DNA from: an uncultured Lachnospiraceae bacterium
Lineage (GTDB): Bacteria > Bacillota > Clostridia > Lachnospirales > Lachnospiraceae
Direction: 5' to 3'
DNA length: 14,172 nt
NCBI GenBank assembly: GCA_948468325.1
Contig: CAOKHR010000030.1
Coordinates: forward strand, 1-14,172
Shown: positions 6,439-13,677 of the stretch, piece by piece
How the letters are laid out: every line of letters begins with the position of its first letter
How positions within the stretch are numbered: position 1 is the first letter of the stretch
Position numbers and translations under genes: made by a program
Notes under the pieces: model-generated
Told to the model about the DNA's origin: nothing
Seen by the model: only the letters and a program-made list of their open reading frames with translations
Databases searched by the model: none

Positions 6439-7635
6439 TTGAGACAGGAAGCTATGTGTGAGAAGGTTATTCAGACAATTGGCTGCGGCAGCAATCCCGG
6501 CGGCGGCACAGACTGGGCGGCAATGCGTGCCGCAAACGGGCATGAAGAGCCTTACGGTGTGATTCGGTTTGAGCTGGGCAATGAATTTAGCGATACCGGA
6601 CAGAATTACTGGATGTCCGGCATCAGTGAGAAGAATAAAGGGGTTGTGGATCTTTATATCGAAGGCGACCGAATGACGATTTCCGGCCAGACAAGTTATT
6701 ATCAAACGAACAACAAGGTAGCAAAAATCAGACGTCTCTCGGACATGCGATTTATATTGCAAATCATATGATTGACTGTGTAAATTCCGGTGCTGCATAT
6801 CAGAACAAGCATTGTCTGGTAGATACGACATCCGGAAGCGACAATCTCGGCGCCTGGCAGCAGTGTGTCATTCAATGCCACGAGGGAAGTGACGGAAATC
6901 AATTTGTATCGACACCTTCCGCCCGCCTGTTTTCTATTTTCAATCAGATGACAGGAAATCATCAGGTAAGAGAGACAATTGCCGGAAATGACGTATTTAC
7001 AGGCAGCGGTGATAACGCGGTAAATCATGTTAATGTTTATTCCACAAAGGATGATTTCGGAAATACTTATGTTATGGTAGTGAACAACAATGAAGAAAGC
7101 GCTGCGGCAGTAGATATTTCCATAAAAGGCAGGGATCTTACCGACAAAGAAATTGAAATATGGTTTATGACGTCAGAGAATGTTACAGATATGAATACTT
7201 TGACGGAACCCGATAAAGTGAAGATAGAAAAAGTAAAAAATACGGCAGAAGACAGCAGCTTTGCCTATACATTGGCACCCCATTCTGTTTACAGTTTCAA
7301 GATTTTGGCAGAGCCTGTAAACGCTGATACAATTGTGAAAAGCGATAACCAGACAGAGGGAACAATAACCGGAATACCGGATAATGTGATGCCTGGTGAT
7401 GAAATATCGGTTACGGCAGTGCCGGCAGACGGTTATATCATTTACCGTTCTTATCAAAAAAAAGAAAGGCTTTAAGAAAATAGCTGTGATTTCAAAAGCA
7501 GGTACAAAGAAATATCTGGATAAGAAAGCCAAACGGGGAAAGACAGCTTATTATAAGATAAAATCTTTCAAAAATATAAATGGCGGAAAAGTATTAAGCG
7601 GCAAGTATTCCAAAGTTGTTAAGAAAAAAAGATAA
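6439..7635 (+). pseudogene. decayed secreted GH51-like arabinofuranosidase with fn3 tail
   Basis: Three overlapping frames together encode pieces of one secreted glycosidase. The first (6439-6771, TTG start) contains TDWAAMRAANGHEEPYGV and FELGNEF, like the segment of GH51 alpha-L-arabinofuranosidases with the acid/base glutamate of the GNE motif. The second opens well before its first ATG at 6768, with SLGHAIYIANHMID, and gives the C-terminal beta domain (NTYVMVVNNNEE to LAPHSVYSFKIL), then PGDEISVTAVPADGY, a bacterial-repeat motif. The third (to 7635) gives the end of an fn3 domain, KTAYYKIKSF to GKYSKVVKKKR. Frameshifts lie near 6729-6735 and at an A8 run (7456-7463). The N-terminal half and the expected nucleophile region are missing, so it should be inactive. 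The GH51 call is by recalled family resemblance. Confidence 0.75.
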
Positions 7636-7680
7636 AATCTTTTTACAATGATAAATTACAAATTAAAGGAGGATGTTATT

Positions 7681-8604
7681 TTGAGTAAACCAGTATTAGT
7701 TGTTATGGCAGCAGGCATGGGAAGCCGTTATGGAGGATTAAAGCAGATGGACCCAATGGATCAGGCGGGTCATGTAATTCTTGATTTTTCAGTTTATGAC
7801 GCCATGCTGGCAGGATTTGAAAAGGTGATTTTTATCATCAAAAAAGAAAACGAGGAAGTGTTTAAAGAGTGTGTCGGCGACAGAATTGCAAAACGCATGC
7901 AGGTAGAATATGCATATCAGGAGCTGGATGCTCTGCCGGATGGATTTGAGGCGCCGGAAGGAAGACAGAAGCCTTATGGTACAGGACACGCAGTATTATG
8001 CTGCAAAGATAAGATTGACGGACCGTTTGCGGTAATCAATGCAGATGATTTTTACGGACGCCATGCATTCCAGGTGATTTATGATTACTTAAGCCAGCCA
8101 AAGACAGGAGAAGTTTATCAGTACGTAATGGTTGGCTACATCATGGAAAATACCCTTACAGAAAACGGACATGTGGCAAGAGGCGTCTGCCAGATTGATG
8201 ACGAGGGACATCTTGTAGAGATACATGAGCGTACGCGCATTGAGAAAAGAGACGGTGAGACGGCCTATACGGAAGATGACGGGGCTACCTGGGTGACAAT
8301 TCCAAAGGGAAGTACCGCATCTATGAATATGTGGGGCTTTGAACAGAACTTACTGGATGAATTAGAGAAACGCTTCCCTGCATTTTTACAGGAAAATCTG
8401 GAAAAGAATCCGCTGAAATGTGAATTTTTCCTTCCGTCTGCCGTACAGCAGCTTATGGAAGAAAAGAAAGCAGTCGTTACCGTATTAAAATCAGAAGACC
8501 GCTGGTATGGAGTAACTTATAAAGAAGATAAAGAGACCGTTATGAAAGCAATTGCAGATTTCAAAGCAAACGGCGTTTATCCGGACAAATTATGGGAAGA
8601 TTAG
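7681..8604 (+). CDS. sugar-1-phosphate nucleotidyltransferase
   Basis: Members of this family join a sugar 1-phosphate to a nucleoside triphosphate, giving a nucleotide sugar and pyrophosphate. The 307 residues carry the N-terminal nucleotide-binding signature AAGMGSRYGGLKQ (10-22), a basic KPYGTGHA stretch (97-104) and the metal-binding NADDFYG (120-126). The actual sugar and base are not readable from sequence. I chose TTG 7681 because AAAGGAGG (7665-7672) lies eight bases before it; the in-frame ATG at 7648 has no such site and would add an unusual N-terminus. The NahK homologue begins 11 bases after the stop, so the likely substrate is a hexosamine 1-phosphate, and the product UDP-sugar. 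No clear promoter was seen between 7636 and 7680. Confidence 0.88.
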   Translation: MSKPVLVVMAAGMGSRYGGLKQMDPMDQAGHVILDFSVYDAMLAGFEKVIFIIKKENEEVFKECVGDRIAKRMQVEYAYQELDALPDGFEAPEGRQKPYGTGHAVLCCKDKIDGPFAVINADDFYGRHAFQVIYDYLSQPKTGEVYQYVMVGYIMENTLTENGHVARGVCQIDDEGHLVEIHERTRIEKRDGETAYTEDDGATWVTIPKGSTASMNMWGFEQNLLDELEKRFPAFLQENLEKNPLKCEFFLPSAVQQLMEEKKAVVTVLKSEDRWYGVTYKEDKETVMKAIADFKANGVYPDKLWED

Positions 8605-8615
8605 GGAGGCAGACA

Positions 8616-9689
8616 ATGGATAAGAAAGAAATCATTAAACAGTTTCAGGTAGAAGGAAACGCTGTGTCAATTGAGCCGTATGGCAGCGGACATATCAACC
8701 ATACATATCTGGCACAGATGGAAGGAAATAAAAAATATATTTTACAGGGAATCAATACCACGATTTTTAAGAATACAGATGAATTGATGGAAAACATCTT
8801 AAACGTTACCTCTTACCTGCGGGAAGAAATTATCCGCACAGGCGGTGATCCTGCCAGAGAGACATTAACGGTTGTTATGACAAACGACGGTAAATCTTAT
8901 TACACAGACAGCGAGGGAGATAAATGGCGTGTTTATGAATTTATTGAAGGCGCGCAGACATTTGACGCAGTTGAAAGCAAGGAAGATTTTTATCAGAGTG
9001 CAGTAGCATTTGGAAAATTCCAGGCCAAACTTGCTAATTTCCCGGCGGAGACTCTGCACGAGACAATTCCGAATTTCCACAATACGGCAAAACGTTACCG
9101 TGATTTAGAAAAGGCAATTGAAGAAGACGTAAAAGGAAGAGTTGCAGAAGTGGGACCGGAAATTGCATTTGTCCGTGAAAGAAGCAAAGAGCTTTCCGAA
9201 TTGCATGATATGCTTGCAAAAGGCGAGCTGCCGCTTCGTGTAACGCACAATGATACCAAGTTAAATAACATTATGATAGATTCCAAAACACATGAGGCGA
9301 TCTGCGTCATTGATCTGGATACGGTTATGCCGGGACTTTCCGCACATGATTTCGGTGACGCCATCCGTTTTGGCGCGAATACGGCAGCAGAAGACGAGCC
9401 GGATGTTTCCAAAGTATCTTTATCTCTGGAATTGTTTGAAATTTATGTGAAAGGATTTTTGGAAGGCTGCGGCGGAAGGCTGACGCCAAATGAAGTAAAA
9501 GTGCTGCCGATGGGAGCTAAGATGATGACGATAGAATGCGGTATGCGGTTTTTGGCAGATTATCTGGAAGGTGATGTTTATTTCAAAATTGCGCATGAAA
9601 AGCATAATCTTGACCGCTGCAGAACACAGTTTGCATTAGTTGCAGATATGGAAAAGAAATGGCAGCAGATGTGTGAATTATGTCAGTAA
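8616..9689 (+). CDS. nahK: N-acetylhexosamine 1-kinase (NahK-like phosphotransferase)
   Basis: NahK (also LnpB) of bifidobacteria phosphorylates N-acetylglucosamine or N-acetylgalactosamine at C1 with ATP. This 357-residue protein matches that family over its length: IEPYGSGHINHTYL (19-32), YILQGINTTIF (41-51), WRVYEFIE (104-111), the catalytic loop RVTHNDTKLNN (208-218, Asp213), the metal site VIDLDT (231-236), then HDFGDAIRFGA and a strongly conserved ECGMRFLADYLEGD. ATG 8616 has AGGGAGG six bases upstream; an earlier in-frame ATG at 8592 lies inside the previous gene. It sits between a nucleotidyltransferase and a histidine phosphatase with short gaps. Substrate preference may include other hexoses. 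The symbol is given by similarity, not proof. Confidence 0.85.
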   Translation: MDKKEIIKQFQVEGNAVSIEPYGSGHINHTYLAQMEGNKKYILQGINTTIFKNTDELMENILNVTSYLREEIIRTGGDPARETLTVVMTNDGKSYYTDSEGDKWRVYEFIEGAQTFDAVESKEDFYQSAVAFGKFQAKLANFPAETLHETIPNFHNTAKRYRDLEKAIEEDVKGRVAEVGPEIAFVRERSKELSELHDMLAKGELPLRVTHNDTKLNNIMIDSKTHEAICVIDLDTVMPGLSAHDFGDAIRFGANTAAEDEPDVSKVSLSLELFEIYVKGFLEGCGGRLTPNEVKVLPMGAKMMTIECGMRFLADYLEGDVYFKIAHEKHNLDRCRTQFALVADMEKKWQQMCELCQ

Positions 9690-9699
9690 GGGGCAGCAG

Positions 9700-10425
9700 A
9701 TGAGACTACTGTTTATACGGCACGGTGAGCCGGATTATGAGAAAGACTCTCTGACAGAAAAAGGATTTCGGGAAGCTGGGTATCTTTCGGAAATGTTAAA
9801 TGAGGTAAAGATTGACAAATGCTTTGTGTCGCCATTGGGACGGGCAAAGGATACGGCAGCTCCCACATTGGAAAAAAAGCATATGCAGGCCAGGGAATGT
9901 GACTGGCTTAAGGAATTTCCTGCAAAAGTGATAAGGCCGGACAAAGGGTACCCGATTAACTGCTGGGATTTTCTGCCGCAGGACTGGACGAATGTCAGAG
10001 ATTACTATGACAAAGACCTGTGGGCAAAGACAGACCTTATGCAGGAGGGAGAGGTCTTAAAGGAGTATATGCACGTTACGAAAGCTTTCGATAAGCTTTT
10101 AGAAGAAAACGGATACCGCAGAGACGGAAATATCTACCGGGCAGAGCGCCCAAATCGTGATACACTTGCTTTTTTCTGTCATTTTGCATTAGAATGCGTA
10201 CTTTTGGGTCATTTAATCGGCGCATCACCGATGGTGCTTTGGCATGGATTTTGTGCGGCGCCTTCTTCTGTTACAACAGTTATGACAGAGGAGCGCAGAG
10301 AGGGAACGGCGTCTTTCCGTATCAGCAGATTTGGGGATGTTTCCCATCTTTATGTAAAAGGAGAAGAACCGTCTTTCTTTGCCAGGTATTGTGAAACATT
10401 TGACAGCAATGAGCTGCACGATTAA
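9700..10425 (+). CDS. histidine phosphatase family protein
   Basis: This cytosolic phosphatase of the phosphoglycerate mutase superfamily forms a phosphohistidine intermediate. The RHGE motif at 7-10 supplies the nucleophile His8, SPLGRAKDTA (44-53) supplies the phosphate-binding Arg48, an acidic ECDW follows at 66-69, and FFCHF (158-162) gives the second histidine, His161. The 241 residues exceed a minimal domain, with an insert around 80-150. ATG 9700 follows AAGGGG by six bases and lies 10 bases after the kinase stop. Its substrate is unknown; because it is the third gene of the cassette, a sugar phosphate or nucleotide is conceivable. Two terminators follow. Confidence 0.88.
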   Translation: MRLLFIRHGEPDYEKDSLTEKGFREAGYLSEMLNEVKIDKCFVSPLGRAKDTAAPTLEKKHMQARECDWLKEFPAKVIRPDKGYPINCWDFLPQDWTNVRDYYDKDLWAKTDLMQEGEVLKEYMHVTKAFDKLLEENGYRRDGNIYRAERPNRDTLAFFCHFALECVLLGHLIGASPMVLWHGFCAAPSSVTTVMTEERREGTASFRISRFGDVSHLYVKGEEPSFFARYCETFDSNELHD

Positions 10426-10438
10426 ATTAGTGCAATTG

Positions 10439-10475
10439 AAAAAGGTCAGGCAGAAAAACACAGCCTGATCTTTTT
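10439..10475 (+). terminator. intrinsic terminator of the hexosamine cassette
   Basis: GGTCAGGC (10444-10451) pairs with GCCTGATC (10463-10470), with one G-U pair, flanked by A-rich sequence and followed by five T (10471-10475). It starts 18 bases after the phosphatase stop. Confidence 0.88.
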
Positions 10476-10477
10476 CA

Positions 10478-10516
10478 TAAAAAAACCGCAGACAGAAGCT
10501 GTGCTGCGGCTTTTTT
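10478..10516. terminator. bidirectional terminator between convergent genes
   Basis: CCGCAG (10486-10491) pairs with CTGCGG (10504-10509), with more pairing (ACAG with CTGT) inside. Six T follow on the plus strand (10511-10516), and a run of A at 10479-10485 supplies the T-run for the minus strand. It lies 14 bases past the stop of the minus-strand lipoprotein gene, so it can serve both directions. Confidence 0.85.
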
Positions 10517-10529
10517 ATATGGAATTGTT

Positions 10530-11003
10530 TTACTCTACTTTTTCGTATCCGTTACTTTCTAAGGATGATCCGCTGGCTTTTAAGGAAATTTTGCCGCTTC
10601 CGTCTCCGCCTTCCATATCAAGCAGGCCTTTAGAAGTCAGTTCCTGTACGGCATCACCTGTAGTGTCAACATCAATATTGAGTACAATGCTGTCATTTTC
10701 AGCTTTCATAGTACAGCTTACGCCTTCAATTTCGTTATACTGTCCTGCAAATTCTTCATAAGCAGTATTGAGCTGTTCTTTTGTTGCATCATCAAAAGAG
10801 GATATATCAAATTCTATTGTTTCTTCCATCCTCTCAACAATATCGCCCTTTGCCGTAAAGGTCATGGTATCTGTTGCCTTAAGTCCGCTTTGCTCCACTT
10901 CGCCGCGATATGTAACTTTCTGTTCTTTGCCTCCGCAGGCTGTCATTGAAAATGCCATTCCAAGTGCCAGTAAACCAACAACTACACGTTTCATTCTTTT
11001 CAT
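10530..11003 (-). CDS. small DUF1307-type lipoprotein
   Basis: The 157-residue product has a positively charged start (MKRMKR), a hydrophobic stretch and a lipobox SMTAC with Cys23 followed by GG, so it should be lipid-anchored on the outer face of the membrane. The mature part starts VTYRGEVEQSG and repeats the pattern of beta strands and an ExxxD-rich helix seen in DUF1307 lipoproteins such as YehR, whose role is unknown. AAGAGGAG lies upstream of the ATG at 11003; a second ATG three codons later is possible. It has a near-consensus promoter of its own and a shared terminator, so it is monocistronic. The family name is from resemblance only. Confidence 0.88.
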   Translation of the reverse strand: MKRMKRVVVGLLALGMAFSMTACGGKEQKVTYRGEVEQSGLKATDTMTFTAKGDIVERMEETIEFDISSFDDATKEQLNTAYEEFAGQYNEIEGVSCTMKAENDSIVLNIDVDTTGDAVQELTSKGLLDMEGGDGSGKISLKASGSSLESNGYEKVE

Positions 11004-11054
11004 TTCTTTTCTCCTCTTATCTTTCTAATATAGTAGATTATATGCTTCATGTAA

Positions 11055-11083
11055 ATTTTACGCTTATTATAATTTATTGTCAA
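11055..11083 (-). promoter_or_regulatory. sigma-A promoter of the lipoprotein gene
   Basis: Read on the minus strand, TTGACA (11083-11078) is followed after exactly 17 bases by TAAAAT (11060-11055), matching 6 and 5 of 6 consensus bases. The start of transcription would fall about 45 bases before the ATG. A further minus-strand TATAAT at 11042-11037 has no suitable -35 box. Confidence 0.75.
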
Positions 11084-11143
11084 GTACTCTTGCTGTTTTT
11101 AAAATATTGCTTTAGCTGATTTTTGGACTTTGAAATACTCTTT

Positions 11144-11173
11144 TGCATAAATTTCATTTATTTACAAATACTA
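11144..11173 (+). promoter_or_regulatory. sigma-G-like promoter before spoVT
   Basis: TGCATA (11144-11149), a 17-base spacer and AATACTA (11167-11173) resemble the forespore sigma-G consensus TGAATA / CATACTA with one mismatch in each box. spoVT is a known sigma-G target in Bacillus subtilis, which makes the match more credible. The AT-rich setting keeps this a prediction. Confidence 0.45.
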
Positions 11174-11250
11174 TCATCACAGGAAATTAATTTTATGAAA
11201 AAATTGCGCCGCAGCAGGCGATAGAAAATGTAAATGGAGGAATTTTTTAT

Positions 11251-11799
11251 ATGAAAGCAACAGGAATTGTGCGCAGAATAGACGATTTGGGGAGAGTGGT
11301 AGTACCAAAAGAAATCCGCAGGACTTTAAGGATCAGGGAGGGAGATCCGCTTGAAATTTTTACGGACCGTCAGGGTGAAATTATTTTAAAAAAATATTCG
11401 CCGATCGGCGAGCTGGGACAGTTTGCAGGACAATATGCGGAAAGTCTTTCCCAGACAACAGGCAATCTGGTATGTATTACAGACAGAGACCATGTAGTGG
11501 CGGTAGCGGGAAGCGGAAAGAAAGAATTTGACGGAAAACCGCTAAGTAAGCAGATGGAAGGAATTATTGAGAACAGGGAAGATTTTGTGGCAAACAAAAA
11601 TGATGAATCTTTTGTAAAAATTACACTGGATGATTCCGGAGAAATGTGTTCTCAGGCAGTTGCTACGATTATTTGTCAGGGAGATGCGATAGGCGCAGTA
11701 GTAATTTCTGATAAAAATGAGAAAGCCCAGATGGGAGATACGGAACATATGCTTGCGATTACAGCGGCAGGCTTTTTAGGAAGACAGATGGAGCAGTAA
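11251..11799 (+). CDS. spoVT: stage V sporulation protein T, forespore transcription regulator
   Basis: SpoVT is a DNA-binding regulator that adjusts sigma-G-dependent gene expression in the developing forespore. The N-terminal AbrB-type swapped-hairpin domain (about 3-50) reads MKATGIVRRIDDLGRVVVPK and then EIRRTLRIREGDPLEIF, nearly identical to the Bacillus protein. The C-terminal GAF-like domain (about 55-180) ends AAGFLGRQMEQ, matching the family's AAGFLARQMEQ. Length is 182 residues, close to the usual 178. A strong site, TGGAGGAA, precedes the ATG. The gene is divergent from the lipoprotein gene and is followed by its own terminator, so it is probably a single-gene unit. Its presence implies an endospore-forming organism or recent descent from one. 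Confidence 0.96.
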   Translation: MKATGIVRRIDDLGRVVVPKEIRRTLRIREGDPLEIFTDRQGEIILKKYSPIGELGQFAGQYAESLSQTTGNLVCITDRDHVVAVAGSGKKEFDGKPLSKQMEGIIENREDFVANKNDESFVKITLDDSGEMCSQAVATIICQGDAIGAVVISDKNEKAQMGDTEHMLAITAAGFLGRQMEQ

Positions 11800-11801
11800 T
11801 A

Positions 11802-11844
11802 AAAAGGCTTCGGAAATCCCCGCGGCGGGGTTCCGGAGCCTTTT
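11802..11844 (+). terminator. intrinsic terminator of spoVT
   Basis: GGCTTCGGAA (11806-11815) pairs with TTCCGGAGCC (11831-11840) with one G-U pair, continued by CCCCG with CGGGG around a small loop. A-rich sequence precedes it and TTTT follows (11841-11844). Confidence 0.9.
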
Positions 11845-11919
11845 GCCGGTTTTAGTAAAAGATTGCCAGAAAAAAACATATATGATAATCTTAACAAAGA
11901 GGATGGGAGGTAATTCGAT

Positions 11920-13482
11920 ATGAAAAAAGCGGTGAGAATATTATTTTTGAGTATGATTTGGACGGGAATAATTTGGCAGCAGCCATTGCAGGCGGCAGCG
12001 GAAATTTTGTCAGTGGCAGTTTCCGGCAGCAGCGATTTGACTGTCAGTTGGAAAGAGATGCCGGAGGCAGCGGCATACCATATTTACCGTTCGACAGAAG
12101 AAAACGGAGCATATGACTGTATCTACACGGCAAATGTTGGGGAAACGTCTTATACGCAGACGGTGAGCAAAGGAGAGACATATTATTATAAAGTAACGGC
12201 AGTTTTGCCGGACGGGGAAAGCAGTTTTTCAGAATCTGTTTCTCAGTTCATTCCGCAAAAAGGAAAGAAAAAATCGGCGGCGGCAGGTAAGCTTGGAGAA
12301 AAACCGCGCGGCGGACAGTATGTCGGAAATTGGGCCAAACCCGATGAGACGTATTATTATAAAGCTAAAGGAAAGCTCTATGCAGTCAGGCTGCAGAATA
12401 AAACATTAAAGGTATTTAAAGTGAGCAAATCGCTGAAGCTAACAAGCGTTAAAACGGTTAAACTGAAGTATGATGTCTGGGGCGGGTTTTACGCAGGGCC
12501 GGACGGAAATTTTTACATAGCATTGGGTTATAATAATATGAGCGAGAGCAAAGACAAAACCGTTATTAAAGTGATTCAGTACGATCACAAGTGGAAAAAG
12601 GGCAGGACCGCGAACATCAAGGGCGGTGCGCGCAATCAGTTCGAGGGGATTTACAGGCCTTTTGAAGCGGGAAGCTGCCGGATGGATATGCAGGGCGACA
12701 CCCTTTATCTGGCGACTGCGCGCCAGATGTTTATGCACAGCGACGGGCTGCGTCATCAGTCCAATATTTCGTTTCAAATCAATACCAAAACAATGAAGCA
12801 GGAAAGCGTGAGACAGGCATATGCCAGCCATTCGTTTAACCAGTTTGTCAGATTTAAAGACGGGAATCTGTATCTGGTAAACCATGGGGACGCGTATCCC
12901 CGTTCTTTAGAGCTTATGGTCTTTTTGGAGTATGGCTCACAGTCCCTTTCAGGCGGAACGTATAAGGAGTCTCTGTTTGCGTTCGAAGGGAATACGGGAG
13001 ATAATTTTACAGGCTGTAAAGTGGGAGGCATGGAAGTCGGAAGGAAAAACGTACTTGTCTGCGGAACTTCGCAGCCGCATAATAATGCGGTAAAAGGTAT
13101 AACCGGCTATGGCTCCGGCTATAAATACAACGTATTTTTAAGCCTTGCCAACCGTAAGACAAAAGAGGTCAAAGTTTTGTGGCTGACGAAGTATCATCCG
13201 AAAAAATCATCTGTTATTGTAGGGGAAGCGCGTATGGTGAAGCTTTGTGATGATCGGTTTGCCATTTTATATACGACGACAGAAAAAGGAAAAACAAAGC
13301 TCAATTATGTCGTAGTCAGCGATACGGGTGAAAAAATTTATGCTAAGAAATATTCCGGCATGGCGTTTGACGGAGATTCCCAGCCGATTTTATATAAGGG
13401 AAATATCATCTGGGCGGATGATACGCTCACACCTGATTATAAGATTGAAACAAAGCTTTATAGCATTCCGGCAGTTTACTAA
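11920..13482 (+). CDS. secreted fn3-domain protein with large C-terminal region of unknown function
   Basis: A signal peptide (1-27, MKKAVRILFLSMIW to LQAAA) indicates export. It is followed by an fn3 domain (about 28-112) with LTVSWKEMPEAAAYHIYRS and KGETYYYKVTAV. After a K-rich linker (114-122) comes a region of about 395 residues. It has repeated strand-like segments such as YAVRLQNKTLKVF, GPDGNFYIALGYNN, GDTLYLATARQMF and DGNLYLVNHGD; these look like blades of a beta-propeller, but no recognised repeat consensus or catalytic motif is evident. I see no sortase motif or cell-wall binding repeats, so it is probably released. GGGAGGT lies eight bases before the ATG. It stands alone between two terminators. 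Function unknown. Confidence 0.87.
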   Translation: MKKAVRILFLSMIWTGIIWQQPLQAAAEILSVAVSGSSDLTVSWKEMPEAAAYHIYRSTEENGAYDCIYTANVGETSYTQTVSKGETYYYKVTAVLPDGESSFSESVSQFIPQKGKKKSAAAGKLGEKPRGGQYVGNWAKPDETYYYKAKGKLYAVRLQNKTLKVFKVSKSLKLTSVKTVKLKYDVWGGFYAGPDGNFYIALGYNNMSESKDKTVIKVIQYDHKWKKGRTANIKGGARNQFEGIYRPFEAGSCRMDMQGDTLYLATARQMFMHSDGLRHQSNISFQINTKTMKQESVRQAYASHSFNQFVRFKDGNLYLVNHGDAYPRSLELMVFLEYGSQSLSGGTYKESLFAFEGNTGDNFTGCKVGGMEVGRKNVLVCGTSQPHNNAVKGITGYGSGYKYNVFLSLANRKTKEVKVLWLTKYHPKKSSVIVGEARMVKLCDDRFAILYTTTEKGKTKLNYVVVSDTGEKIYAKKYSGMAFDGDSQPILYKGNIIWADDTLTPDYKIETKLYSIPAVY

Positions 13483-13491
13483 GCAGCCGAT

Positions 13492-13546
13492 AAAAAGCAG
13501 CGGATTGTTTTCATGTTTGAAAGCAGTCTGCTGCTTTTTTTTTTTT
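13492..13546 (+). terminator. strong intrinsic terminator after the fn3 protein gene
   Basis: AAAAAGCAGC (13492-13501) pairs with GCTGCTTTTT (13530-13539), with further partial pairing of 13503-13528 inside. Twelve T follow at 13535-13546. It lies 9 bases after the stop codon. Confidence 0.9.
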
Positions 13547-13677
13547 GCATTTCACACCATATAGTTACCATTCGCGCCAAAAAGCGAAATGAAGCGGAAA
13601 AATAAGATATGATGGCATATACGTAAATATACTGTCCCCTCGCGGACACGGCATATAGAAGGAGGAAAGGGAGTATT

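Noticed and set aside
7648..7680. ATG 7648 as the nucleotidyltransferase start
   Set aside because: No ribosome binding site; TTG 7681 follows AAAGGAGG at eight bases and gives the expected N-terminus.
12439..12885. 148-codon minus-strand frame within the fn3 protein gene
   Set aside because: Antisense shadow; no signal for translation start and no family resemblance.
13561..13677. Possible riboswitch or promoter before the last gene
   Set aside because: A 5-bp TTCGC/GCGAA hairpin and some TATA-like hexamers are present, but no aptamer core and no -35/-10 pair with proper spacing.
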